Below are positions 44,041 to 51,943 of a stretch of DNA of 64,000 nucleotides, in pieces (the stretch's first letter is position 1; every line of letters begins with the position of its first letter). The stretch is from positions 1 through 64,000 of the forward strand of contig JBPOJB010000020.1 of the NCBI GenBank assembly GCA_052034005.1, given 5' to 3'. This stretch comes from JAAYDI01 sp052034005 (GTDB lineage: Bacteria > Planctomycetota > Planctomycetia > Pirellulales > Pirellulaceae). The translations under genes and the position numbers were made by a program. The notes beneath the pieces are model-generated. The model was given only the letters and a program-made list of their open reading frames with translations, was not told the DNA's origin and made no database searches.

Positions 44041-44433
44041 ATGACCCATACACTGACCAAGAACGGCGCATACAGCTCCACGCCCGAAACACAGGTGCTG
44101 AAAGGGGCCGTCACGTACAGCCCGCGAGTCGACATCTGGGAGAGCGACGACGAGCTGGTCCTGTACGGGGACCTGCCCGGCGTGGCGTCGGAGGACCTGG
44201 ACATCCATTTCGAGAAGGGCGAATTGAAGATCTACGGCCGAGTCGCTCCGCGCAACGCGAACGTCGAGTTGCTGTACGGCGAGTACGGGATCGGGGACTT
44301 CCAGCGGTCGTTTTCGGTCTCCGAAGCGATCGATGCGGGAAAGATCTCGGCGGAACTCAAGAATGGGGTCTTGACCGTACACCTGCCCAAGCGGGAGGCG
44401 GTCAAGCCGCGGCGCATCGAAGTCAAGAGCTGA
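44041..44433 (+). CDS. small heat-shock protein, Hsp20/alpha-crystallin family (second copy)
   Basis: This 130-residue paralog of the preceding Hsp20 starts 69 bp after it. Alpha-crystallin domain features are VDIWESDDELVLYGDLPGVASEDLDIHFEKGELKIYGR, FQRSFSVSEAID and AELKNGVLTVHLPK. The start is put at ATG 44041 (AAAGGA upstream); a longer frame from 43999 covers the intergenic spacer. Two unequal small heat-shock proteins often form mixed oligomers and hand clients to DnaK, encoded next. Confidence 0.94.
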   Translation: MTHTLTKNGAYSSTPETQVLKGAVTYSPRVDIWESDDELVLYGDLPGVASEDLDIHFEKGELKIYGRVAPRNANVELLYGEYGIGDFQRSFSVSEAIDAGKISAELKNGVLTVHLPKREAVKPRRIEVKS

Positions 44434-44467
44434 GCAACGCGGGTCTGAGTCGTTGCTCCCTTGCACG

Positions 44468-44512
44468 GCGGGCCGCAACCGGCCACTGCGTAGGTGGCGC
44501 GGGGCGGCCCGC
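44468..44512 (+). other. 9-bp stem between hsp20-2 and dnaK
   Basis: GCGGGCCGC (44468-44476) and GCGGCCCGC (44504-44512) are perfect reverse complements separated by 27 nt, in the 175-bp spacer before dnaK. It could be a processing site or attenuator setting the hsp20/dnaK ratio. No T-run follows, so readthrough is expected. Confidence 0.45.
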
Positions 44513-44608
44513 ACTTCATGTGCGACCGACGTTCAGCCGGTCCAGCAGCCACATCACGCGCGGCGTCGGCCGCGCGACTGGAACACGATACGGAAAGGGG
44601 AATCTGTC

Positions 44609-46549
44609 ATGCAGGGTGAAAAAATCATCGGGATCGATTTGGGCACGACGAACTCCGTCGTGGCCGTCGTCGAAGGCGGCGAGCCGAAAGTGATCCAGAA
44701 CAGCGAGGGCAACCGGCTCACGCCCAGCGTGGTCGCTTACACGGACAAGGGCGAGCTGGTCGGCGAGTTGGCGCGGCGCCAGGCCGTCACCAACTCCCGG
44801 CGCACGATCGCGTCGATCAAGCGACTCATGGGGCGCCGGCACCAGGAAGTGGAAACGGAAGAGAAGATGGTGCCCTACCAGGTGGCGGGCGCGGCGCAGG
44901 ACTACGTGCAGGTCGTCATCGACGGCAAGCGTCACACGCCGCAAGAGATCTCGTCCAAGATCCTGCGCAAGCTCAAGGAGTCCGCCGAGGCGTACCTGGG
45001 CCACAAGGTGAACAAGGCCGTGATCACGGTGCCGGCCTATTTCAACGACGCGCAGCGCCAGGCGACCAAAGACGCCGGCCAGATCGCCGGACTGGAAGTG
45101 ATGCGCATCATCAACGAGCCGACGGCCGCCGCGCTGGCCTACGGCCTGGACAAGAAGCGGGACGAGAAGATCGTGGTGTTCGACCTGGGCGGCGGCACGT
45201 TCGACGTCTCGGTGCTCGAGGTCGCCGGCACGGGTGACGGGGACAGCGCGAAGGTGTTCCAGGTGTTGAGCACGAGCGGGGACACGCACCTGGGCGGCGA
45301 CGACTTCGACCTCGCGCTGATCAACTACGTGGCCCAGCGCTTCCAAAGCGAACAGGGAATCGACCTGCGCAAGGACCCGATGGCGCTGCAGCGGCTCCAG
45401 GAGGCCTGCGAGAAGGCCAAGCGGGAACTCAGCAGCACGCCCCAGACCGACCTGAACCTGCCGTTCATCTCGGCGGACGCGTCCGGGCCGAAACACCTGC
45501 AACTCACCCTGACACGCGCCAAGTTCGAAGAACTGATCGATCCGTTCCTGGACCGGATCCGCAAGCCGGTCCAACAGGCGTTGGCCGACGCGCACCTCGA
45601 GCCGTCCGACATCGACGAAGTCGTGCTCGTGGGCGGCTCGACCCGCGTGCCCAAGGTCCAGCAGTTGGTGCGCGCGTTCTTCGGCAAGGAGCCGCACAAG
45701 GGGGTCAACCCGGACGAAGTCGTGGCGGTGGGCGCGGCGATCCAGGGCAGCGTCCTGGCCGGCGAGCGCAGCGACCTGCTGCTGCTCGACGTGACGCCCC
45801 TGTCGCTGGGCATCGAAACCCAAGGCGGCGTGTTCACCAAGCTCGTCGAACGCAACACGACCATCCCGATCGAGAAGCGGGAGACGTTCACCACGGCCGA
45901 GGACAACCAGCCGGCAGTGACGGTGCGCGTCTTCCAGGGCGAACGGCCCATGGCGGCCGACAACCGGCTGCTCGGCCAGTTCAACCTCGAGGGGCTGGTC
46001 CGGGCGCCCCGCGGTGTCCCGCAGATCGAGGTCACGTTCGACATCGACCAGAACGGGATCCTCAATGTGCGTGCCAAGGACAAGACCACTTCCCAGGAGG
46101 CCTCCGTGCGCATCGAGGATTCGGCCGGCCTGAGCGATGCGGACATCACGCGGATGAAGCGGGACGCCGAACTCCATGCGGAAGAGGACAAGCAGCGGCG
46201 CGAATTGGCCGACACGCGCAACCGGGCGGAACAGCAGTGCTTCCAGCTCGAGAAGATGATCAAAGAGCAGGGCGACAAGCTGGCCGGCGCCGACCTGGAG
46301 CCGTTGCAGCAGTCGATCGAGACGGTCCGTCGACTGGCCAAAGGCAACGATCTGGCCGCCATCAAGTCGGCGCTGGCCGACCTGGAGCAGACCGCGCAGG
46401 CGGTGGGCCAGATGATCTACCAGCGTGCCCAGCCGTGCGGGGCCGGCGCCCAGACGGGGAGCGGCTCGTGTTGCGGCGCCAGGCCGGCAAGCCACGCGGC
46501 CGCCGGCGACGATGAGCCGATTGACGCCGAGTACGAGGTGAAGAGCTAG
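44609..46549 (+). CDS. dnaK: chaperone protein DnaK (Hsp70)
   Basis: This 646-residue Hsp70 ATPase folds and disaggregates proteins with DnaJ and GrpE, neither of which is encoded here. The nucleotide-binding domain starts IIGIDLGTTNSVVAVV and contains VPAYFNDAQRQATKDAG, VFDLGGGTFDVSVLE and VLVGGSTRVPKVQ. The substrate-binding domain (DVTPLSLGIETQGG, NQPAVTVRVFQGER) and helical lid follow. The C-terminal tail is unusual: a short Cys-rich segment (PCGAGAQTGSGSCCG), then DAEYEVKS instead of the common Gly-rich linker and EEVK-like end. The ATG at 44609 follows AAAGGGGA; the longer frame reads into the spacer. It is co-oriented with the hsp20 pair and convergent with the NtrC-type regulator. Confidence 0.96.
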   Translation: MQGEKIIGIDLGTTNSVVAVVEGGEPKVIQNSEGNRLTPSVVAYTDKGELVGELARRQAVTNSRRTIASIKRLMGRRHQEVETEEKMVPYQVAGAAQDYVQVVIDGKRHTPQEISSKILRKLKESAEAYLGHKVNKAVITVPAYFNDAQRQATKDAGQIAGLEVMRIINEPTAAALAYGLDKKRDEKIVVFDLGGGTFDVSVLEVAGTGDGDSAKVFQVLSTSGDTHLGGDDFDLALINYVAQRFQSEQGIDLRKDPMALQRLQEACEKAKRELSSTPQTDLNLPFISADASGPKHLQLTLTRAKFEELIDPFLDRIRKPVQQALADAHLEPSDIDEVVLVGGSTRVPKVQQLVRAFFGKEPHKGVNPDEVVAVGAAIQGSVLAGERSDLLLLDVTPLSLGIETQGGVFTKLVERNTTIPIEKRETFTTAEDNQPAVTVRVFQGERPMAADNRLLGQFNLEGLVRAPRGVPQIEVTFDIDQNGILNVRAKDKTTSQEASVRIEDSAGLSDADITRMKRDAELHAEEDKQRRELADTRNRAEQQCFQLEKMIKEQGDKLAGADLEPLQQSIETVRRLAKGNDLAAIKSALADLEQTAQAVGQMIYQRAQPCGAGAQTGSGSCCGARPASHAAAGDDEPIDAEYEVKS

Positions 46550-46583
46550 AGACCGGAGTCGTGAGCGGGTGCTGTCCAGGCAG

Positions 46584-46606
46584 AGCCGGCGGCGCCCGCC
46601 ACGGCT
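46584..46606. terminator. hairpin between dnaK and the NtrC-type regulator
   Basis: AGCCG-GCGG (46584-46592), a CGC loop and CCGC-CA-CGGCT (46596-46606) form an imperfect GC-rich hairpin in the 55-bp convergent spacer, overlapping the last bases of the regulator gene. It could serve both convergent transcripts. It lacks a T tract. Confidence 0.4.
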
Positions 46607-48209
46607 AGAGATCGTACTCGCGGATCTTGCGCTGCAGCGTGCGGACGCTGAGCCCCAGCAGCTGCGCGGCTTCCGTCCGGCGCCCGTTGGTGTGCGCCAA
46701 CGCGCGCCGGATGGCTTCCTTCTCGATGTCGTCCATCGTCATGCCCGGCTGAATCAGCGCATCGATCGCGCCGCGCGTCGCGCCAGGTTCGAGATCGAGC
46801 AGGGCGAGCGCCGCCGTCGAACGGAACGTGGCCGGATTCACCCCCAACCGCTTGATCGCCTCCAGCTTGTCGCCCCCCGTATAGTGCAGCGCCCGTGCGA
46901 TCAGCCGCGCCTCCACCTGAGCCACCACGTCATCGTAGAGCTGTTGGGAACCAGCGCGCAAACGCTCGTCGATGAACCGGTCCAACTCGTCGCCCGTGCG
47001 CGCCGCGCCACCCGCCGGCGCCTCCGCGTCCCGGGGCGGGCGGATGGAATCGGGCAGGAAGTCCGCCAGCAGCACCGGCCCGGTCGTCTGCAGGACGGCC
47101 TGCCGGATCACGTTCTGCACCTCGCGCACATTCCCCGGCCAGGAATACGCGCGCAACAACTGCATCGACTCCGGCGCCACCGATCGCACGTGCTTGTCCA
47201 GATCCCGGTTGGCCTGACGCAGGAAATGGTCCACCAGCAGGTCGATGTCGGCGCCCCGCTCGCGCACGGGCGGCAGGTGAATCGTGTAGCCGTTCAGACG
47301 ATAGAACAGGTCTTCCCGAAACTGGTTGCGGGCCACCATCTCTTCCAGGTCCCGGTTCGTCGCGGCGAGCACCCGCACGTCCGTCGAGATCACCCGTTCA
47401 CCGCCCACGCGCTGGAACTGCTGCTCCTGGAGCACGCGCAGCAGCTTGCTCTGCAACAACGGGGGCATGTCGCCAATCTCGTCGAGAAACAGCGTCCCGC
47501 CATGACACTGCTCGAACTTGCCGATACGCCGCTTGTCGGCACCCGTGAACGACCCTCTCTCGTGCCCGAACAGCTCGCTCTCCAGCAACGGCTCGGGGAT
47601 CGCGGCGCAATTGACGGCCAGGAACGGCCCCTGCGCGCGCTTGCTGAATTTGTACAGCGCACGCGCCACCAGCTCCTTGCCCGTCCCGCTCTCACCGCGA
47701 ATCAGCACCGTCACGTTCTGCGACGCGACCAGGCCGATCGCCTTGTACACGTCCTGCATGGCCGGCGACCGCCCAATGATCACGTCGCCCTCACCGCTGG
47801 AGGAGGACGCGGGCGGCGGGTCCATCGTGATCGGTTCGGTCGCCAGGCGGCGGACCTCCAACGCCCGCGCCACCACGCGCCGCACCTCGGCGACCTGCAG
47901 CGGTTTCACCAGGTAATCGAGGGCCCCCAGCTGCATCGCCTCGATCGCCGTATTGCTCGAACCGGAGGCCGTCACGAAGATGACGGGCAGCGCCGGGTCG
48001 ATGGCCCGGATCCGGCGAAACAGCTCGATGCCATCGCCGTCCGGGAGCAGCACATCCAGCACGGCCGTGTCGGCCTGCCGGCTGCGAGCCAGTGCCAGCC
48101 CTTCCGCAACGGTGGCCGCCGACAGGGTCGTATGGCCTTGTTTTTGCAGGATCTGCACCACCAGGTCACGATCGGCCGGATCATCGTCGACGACCAGGAT
48201 TGTCGGCAT
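46605..48209 (-). CDS. NtrC-family sigma-54 activator (response regulator) with two Fis-type modules
   Basis: This 534-residue protein has a receiver domain (1-120) with phospho-acceptor Asp52 (TAVLDVLLPDGDG), Thr80 and Lys102. The AAA+ sigma-54 interaction domain has Walker A GESGTGKE (172-179), loop GSFTGA (219-224, for the usual GAFTGA), Walker B GTLFLDEIGDMPPLLQ and the arginine-finger region FREDLFYRL. The C-terminus has two helix-turn-helix segments of Fis type: ARLIARALHYTGGDKLEAIKRLGVNPATF, and after about 40 residues EAIRRALAHTNGRRTEAAQLLGLSVRTLQRKIREY. Most family members have one. It is convergent with dnaK and divergent from the hybrid kinase, so they are probably a pair. It likely activates the sigma-54 promoter at 43.4 kb (inference). 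Confidence 0.93.
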   Translation of the reverse strand: MPTILVVDDDPADRDLVVQILQKQGHTTLSAATVAEGLALARSRQADTAVLDVLLPDGDGIELFRRIRAIDPALPVIFVTASGSSNTAIEAMQLGALDYLVKPLQVAEVRRVVARALEVRRLATEPITMDPPPASSSSGEGDVIIGRSPAMQDVYKAIGLVASQNVTVLIRGESGTGKELVARALYKFSKRAQGPFLAVNCAAIPEPLLESELFGHERGSFTGADKRRIGKFEQCHGGTLFLDEIGDMPPLLQSKLLRVLQEQQFQRVGGERVISTDVRVLAATNRDLEEMVARNQFREDLFYRLNGYTIHLPPVRERGADIDLLVDHFLRQANRDLDKHVRSVAPESMQLLRAYSWPGNVREVQNVIRQAVLQTTGPVLLADFLPDSIRPPRDAEAPAGGAARTGDELDRFIDERLRAGSQQLYDDVVAQVEARLIARALHYTGGDKLEAIKRLGVNPATFRSTAALALLDLEPGATRGAIDALIQPGMTMDDIEKEAIRRALAHTNGRRTEAAQLLGLSVRTLQRKIREYDL

Positions 48210-48240
48210 GGCATGAATACCGTGAGATTCATGGGACCAC

Positions 48241-48246
48241 TACAAT
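48241..48246 (+). promoter_or_regulatory. candidate -10 element (TACAAT) of the hybrid kinase gene
   Basis: ACCACTACAAT lies 36 nt before the GTG start, in the 73-bp gap between the divergent kinase and regulator genes. It matches the TACAAT hexamers near other genes here. Confidence 0.35.
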
Positions 48247-48282
48247 GTAGCCCATCGGGATCGACCCGGGGAGTGCAGTCGC

Positions 48283-50847
48283 GTGAACGCCATGATTGCT
48301 GAGTTCCTGCTCCGTCACGCCTCTGACGCCAAGGAATTGGCGCACAGAGCTCAACTGCTGGCGGCGCTCACGCAATTGTCGCCGCGGCGACGCAACGAAC
48401 TGGCCCAGGCGGTCGACATGGTCTGCCGCACGATCGCCGCGCATGGCGGGAAAGGGAAAGTCCGGTTCTCGTTGGTCCAGCGCGGCGGGCAGCGCTGCAT
48501 CGAAGTCTCGGTGTGCGACCCGGAGTCGAGTGCGGCGGCCGAACCTCCGGAGGAGACCGCCCGGCCGGCACGGGCGCCGGGCGACCTGGAGTCGGTGGTG
48601 ATCCAGCGTGTGGGGGAACTGGTCGATCATTTCGAATCGTCCGGCTGGCCGGTCGCGGGCGCGGTGATCCGCATGGCCCAGAGGCTGTCGCCTGCGTTCG
48701 CCTTTCCCACGGACGCGGAGGTTGCCGAATGGGCCCGGTTGCTCCAGACCAGCACGGCCTTCGATGCGCTGGCCGCCGTCTTGCGCCGCGCCCGAGCACT
48801 CGAGGAGGCGTTGGATCACGCGCAGACCGCTCAGGAGCTGCGGGCGGGACTGGCGGCGCGCAGCACGGATGCCGAGAACTTGACGATGCTGTCGCTGGTC
48901 ATCAGCAAGACCAAGAACGCGATCGCCATCATGGAGCCGGACGGCGCCATCATGGCCGTCAATGCGGCCTTCGTGCAGATGACCGGCTACGCGCCGGCGG
49001 ACGCGGTCGGCCAGCGGTTCGACGAGCTGCTGTGCGGCCCCAGCACGGACGCGGAGGCGGTGCGCGCGTATCGCCGCGCGCGGGAACAGGGCAGCGAACT
49101 GGTGCAGGACCTGCTGCTCTACCGCAAAGACGGGGCGACGTTCTGGATCGAAAGCGATTTGATCCCCGTGCGGGACGCGGCCGGAGTACTCACGCGCTGG
49201 ATCGGGATCGGCAACGACATCACCAGGCGGCGCCAGACCGAAGACGCGTTGCGCGCGGCCAAGGAGACCGCCGAGGCGAACAGCCGCCTCAAGAGCGAAT
49301 TCCTGGCCAACCTCAGCCACGAGATCCGGACGCCCATGAACGCCATCATGGGGATGACGGAGCTGGCGCTGGCCACGACGCTGAGCGACGAGCAGCGCGA
49401 GTACTTGCAGACGGTCCGCTCGTCGAGCAACCTGCTGCTGGGGCTGCTGAACGATATCCTCGACCTGTCCAAGATCGAAGCCGGCAGGATGGAACTCGAG
49501 GAGATCGATTTCGTGCTCGCCGAGGTGGTCGGCGAGGCGGTGCACACGCTGGAAGTGAAGGCACAGCAGAAGGGGATCGAGTTGACGGCCAGCGTGCCGC
49601 CCAGCCTGCCGACGCTCGTGCGCGGGGATCCGACGCGGCTGCGCCAGATCCTGCTGAACCTGATCGGCAACGCCATCAAATTCACAGACCGGGGCGCCGT
49701 CACCGTGGCGGTCGACGAGCAGTGGCGGAACGATGCGGAGATCCGCCTGCACTTCTCGGTACGCGATACGGGCATCGGGATCCCCGCGGAGCAGCTGGAT
49801 ACGATCTTCGAGGCGTTCAAGCAGGCGGACGCATCAACGACGCGCAAGTACGGCGGCTCCGGACTCGGCTTGACCATCTCGTCGGAACTTGTGCGGATGA
49901 TGAAAGGGCGGATCTGGGTCCAGAGCGAGGTGGGTCAGGGCAGCACCTTCCACTTCACGGTCCAGTTGAAGTGGAGCGGATCGCCCACAGCGCTGCCGGC
50001 CGATTCGCCGCGCGGGCTGCCCCGGCCGGCCGAGACCGATGCGGTATCGACGCTGGCCACGCCGGCGCCGCGAACCCTGCGGATCCTCGTGGCCGACGAC
50101 CATGACGCCAATCGCAACCTCGTCAAGACAGTGCTCACCAAACGCGGCCACCAGTGCGTGGAGGCGGTCAACGGCTACCAGGTGCTCGACGCGATCACTC
50201 GGCAGCCGTTTGACGCGGTGCTGATGGATGTCCAAATGCCCGAAATGGACGGCTATCAGGCCACCGCCGCGATCCGCAAACGAGAGGATCGGGAAGGGGG
50301 ACATGTGCCGATCATCGCCCTGACGGCCCACGCCATGAGCGGGGACCGCGAACGCTGCCTGCTGGCCGGGATGGACGCCTACCTGGCCAAGCCGCTCCGC
50401 CCCTCGGAACTGATTCGACTGGTCGAAAGCATCCCGGCCGCCAGGCCACAAGCAAGGACCCCGACGATGCCCCCCACCGACGAGCAACCGGCCGATGCGG
50501 GCTACAACTTGCACGCCGCGCTGGAGAGCCTGGACAACGACCTGGATCTGCTGGTCAGCCAAATGTCGTTCTTCCTCAACGACGGCCCGGCGCTGATGGA
50601 CCAGATTGAACAGGCCATCCAGGCGCGCGACGCGCACCAACTGCAACTGGCCGCCCATCGGCTCAAAGGCATGTTGGCCCGCTACGCGTTCACGCAGGCG
50701 GCCGAGCTGGCCTACCAGCTGGAGCAGCAGGGGAGGCAGGGCGTGCTGGACGGCGCGGAGTCGATTGCGCGCCGGCTGGCGCCCCTGGTCTCGCAACTGG
50801 TGGACGGCATTCGAGAATACCTTCGGCGGCACACCTCATCCCATTGA
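48283..50847 (+). CDS. cytoplasmic hybrid sensor histidine kinase (PAS-HisKA-HATPase-REC-Hpt)
   Basis: This 854-residue kinase has no membrane helices. Residues 1-200 are a helical N-terminal region I cannot assign. A PAS domain follows (about 205-325: NAIAIMEPDGAIMAVNAAF, GIGNDITRRRQ), then HisKA with His346 (FLANLSHEIRTPMNAIMGM) and HATPase with N box LLNLIGNAIKFTD and G boxes RDTGIGIP and KYGGSGLGL. A receiver has Asp649 (VLMDVQMPEMDG), and a C-terminal Hpt domain has His792 (AAHRLKGMLARY). This is a complete phosphorelay from His to Asp to His that could pass phosphate to the divergent NtrC-type regulator. The start is GTG 48283 with GGGGAG upstream; ATG 48292 is the alternative. The stimulus is intracellular and unknown. 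Confidence 0.92.
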   Translation: MNAMIAEFLLRHASDAKELAHRAQLLAALTQLSPRRRNELAQAVDMVCRTIAAHGGKGKVRFSLVQRGGQRCIEVSVCDPESSAAAEPPEETARPARAPGDLESVVIQRVGELVDHFESSGWPVAGAVIRMAQRLSPAFAFPTDAEVAEWARLLQTSTAFDALAAVLRRARALEEALDHAQTAQELRAGLAARSTDAENLTMLSLVISKTKNAIAIMEPDGAIMAVNAAFVQMTGYAPADAVGQRFDELLCGPSTDAEAVRAYRRAREQGSELVQDLLLYRKDGATFWIESDLIPVRDAAGVLTRWIGIGNDITRRRQTEDALRAAKETAEANSRLKSEFLANLSHEIRTPMNAIMGMTELALATTLSDEQREYLQTVRSSSNLLLGLLNDILDLSKIEAGRMELEEIDFVLAEVVGEAVHTLEVKAQQKGIELTASVPPSLPTLVRGDPTRLRQILLNLIGNAIKFTDRGAVTVAVDEQWRNDAEIRLHFSVRDTGIGIPAEQLDTIFEAFKQADASTTRKYGGSGLGLTISSELVRMMKGRIWVQSEVGQGSTFHFTVQLKWSGSPTALPADSPRGLPRPAETDAVSTLATPAPRTLRILVADDHDANRNLVKTVLTKRGHQCVEAVNGYQVLDAITRQPFDAVLMDVQMPEMDGYQATAAIRKREDREGGHVPIIALTAHAMSGDRERCLLAGMDAYLAKPLRPSELIRLVESIPAARPQARTPTMPPTDEQPADAGYNLHAALESLDNDLDLLVSQMSFFLNDGPALMDQIEQAIQARDAHQLQLAAHRLKGMLARYAFTQAAELAYQLEQQGRQGVLDGAESIARRLAPLVSQLVDGIREYLRRHTSSH

Positions 50848-51019
50848 CCCGCCGAGGTGATCCTCTGCCGCCCGCCGTCTTTGCCCAGTTTGACTGATCG
50901 AAAAATCCCTCGGGGACAACGCATCTGGCGAATCGGAACAATCCTTAAGATTGGCACCAAGATCACCGATCTGGCATGTCAGGACCATTCCAGATTGTTC
51001 TATCGATGGGAGACCTGAT

Positions 51020-51742
51020 ATGCGACGTGTTCTCGGGGCAATGGCGCTGTTGGCAGGCACGAGTCTCTGGATGTCGACGACCGTGCTGGCCAAGGATCCG
51101 GAAGGACGTGTGATCAACGCGAAGCCCAGGCCGCCTGTCAAGCGGCTGGTCGACCCGGCGCCTCCTGAGCCGACCCCGGCCGCGGCTGCTCCCGCCGAAG
51201 CCATGCCCGCCGAGATGACGCCAACCGAAGCGACGCCGCTCGAGAGGACGCCCACCGAGGCGACGCCGCGCATGCTGACGCCGTCGCCGGCCAACGAGTC
51301 GGGGCTCGAAGCGTTGCCCGAGGAGCCGTCCGGCGACTCCACCACCGTCGCGCCTGGCAAGGTGATCCGGACGTTTGAGCAGATCGAGGCGTCGGAAGAA
51401 GAGAAGCGCCGCGCGGCGGCCGGCAAGCAGGCGGCTGCCGCACAGGAAACGCAGATGCTCGGGCGGATCCGCAATCTCCAGACGATCATTGCGCGGGAAG
51501 AGCAACTGCTGGCACAGCGCCTGGCCTATGCCGCCAAGCTGCGCGATAAGGGGCTGGCCACCAACGACGAGAAGGTCCTCTCGCAGGCCGAGCAGTTCGA
51601 GCGGGCGGCGCTGGCGGAATACCTCAAGAAGGTCCAGCAGTTCGAGCGGGCCAGCATCGTCGACGGCGCGGCCGAGCCGTCGCGCCGACCGGCCCAGCCG
51701 CCACGCACGTCCAAGAACCCCGGCTCGGCACACCAGCGGTAG
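51020..51742 (+). CDS. small secreted protein with Pro/Thr repeats and helical C-terminus
   Basis: No family is recognised in this 240-residue protein. It has a signal peptide (RRVLGAMALLAGTSLWMSTTVLA), then a low-complexity region (about 40-100) with repeats of EATP and TPTEATP type. A charged helical region (about 120-215, IRTFEQIEASEEEKRRAAAG, LQTIIAREEQLLAQRLAYAAKL) follows, and a basic tail. The arrangement suggests an exported coiled-coil protein held by a flexible linker. GGGAGA precedes the ATG at 51020. Confidence 0.75.
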   Translation: MRRVLGAMALLAGTSLWMSTTVLAKDPEGRVINAKPRPPVKRLVDPAPPEPTPAAAAPAEAMPAEMTPTEATPLERTPTEATPRMLTPSPANESGLEALPEEPSGDSTTVAPGKVIRTFEQIEASEEEKRRAAAGKQAAAAQETQMLGRIRNLQTIIAREEQLLAQRLAYAAKLRDKGLATNDEKVLSQAEQFERAALAEYLKKVQQFERASIVDGAAEPSRRPAQPPRTSKNPGSAHQR

Positions 51743-51943
51743 CCGGCACCCGGCCGGATCGCTCCGCCCGTGCGACGTCGATCGCCCGGCTCGGGGCAAG
51801 CCCTTTTCGGCGTGCCCCGCTTGTGGCCCCCAGCCGGACGCGATAGCGTGTAGCGTTATTGGCAAGTCGACGTTGGCGAGCGCGGCCCAGTGGGCTATTG
51901 CCAAGGCACCCCCGGGCGAGGTTCTCGAGCGGACGAGCGGACT

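Noticed and set aside
44516..46495. 659-codon open frame antisense to dnaK
   Set aside because: Antisense shadow of dnaK; it mirrors the GC-rich codons and shows no domain or ribosome site.
46569..48302. 577-codon frame antisense to the NtrC-type regulator
   Set aside because: Shadow of a well-supported gene; no domain.
50951..50966. sigma-54-like string TTGGCACCAAGATCAC upstream of the small secreted protein
   Set aside because: The position that must be GC (50965-50966) reads AC, so the invariant -12 pair is missing.
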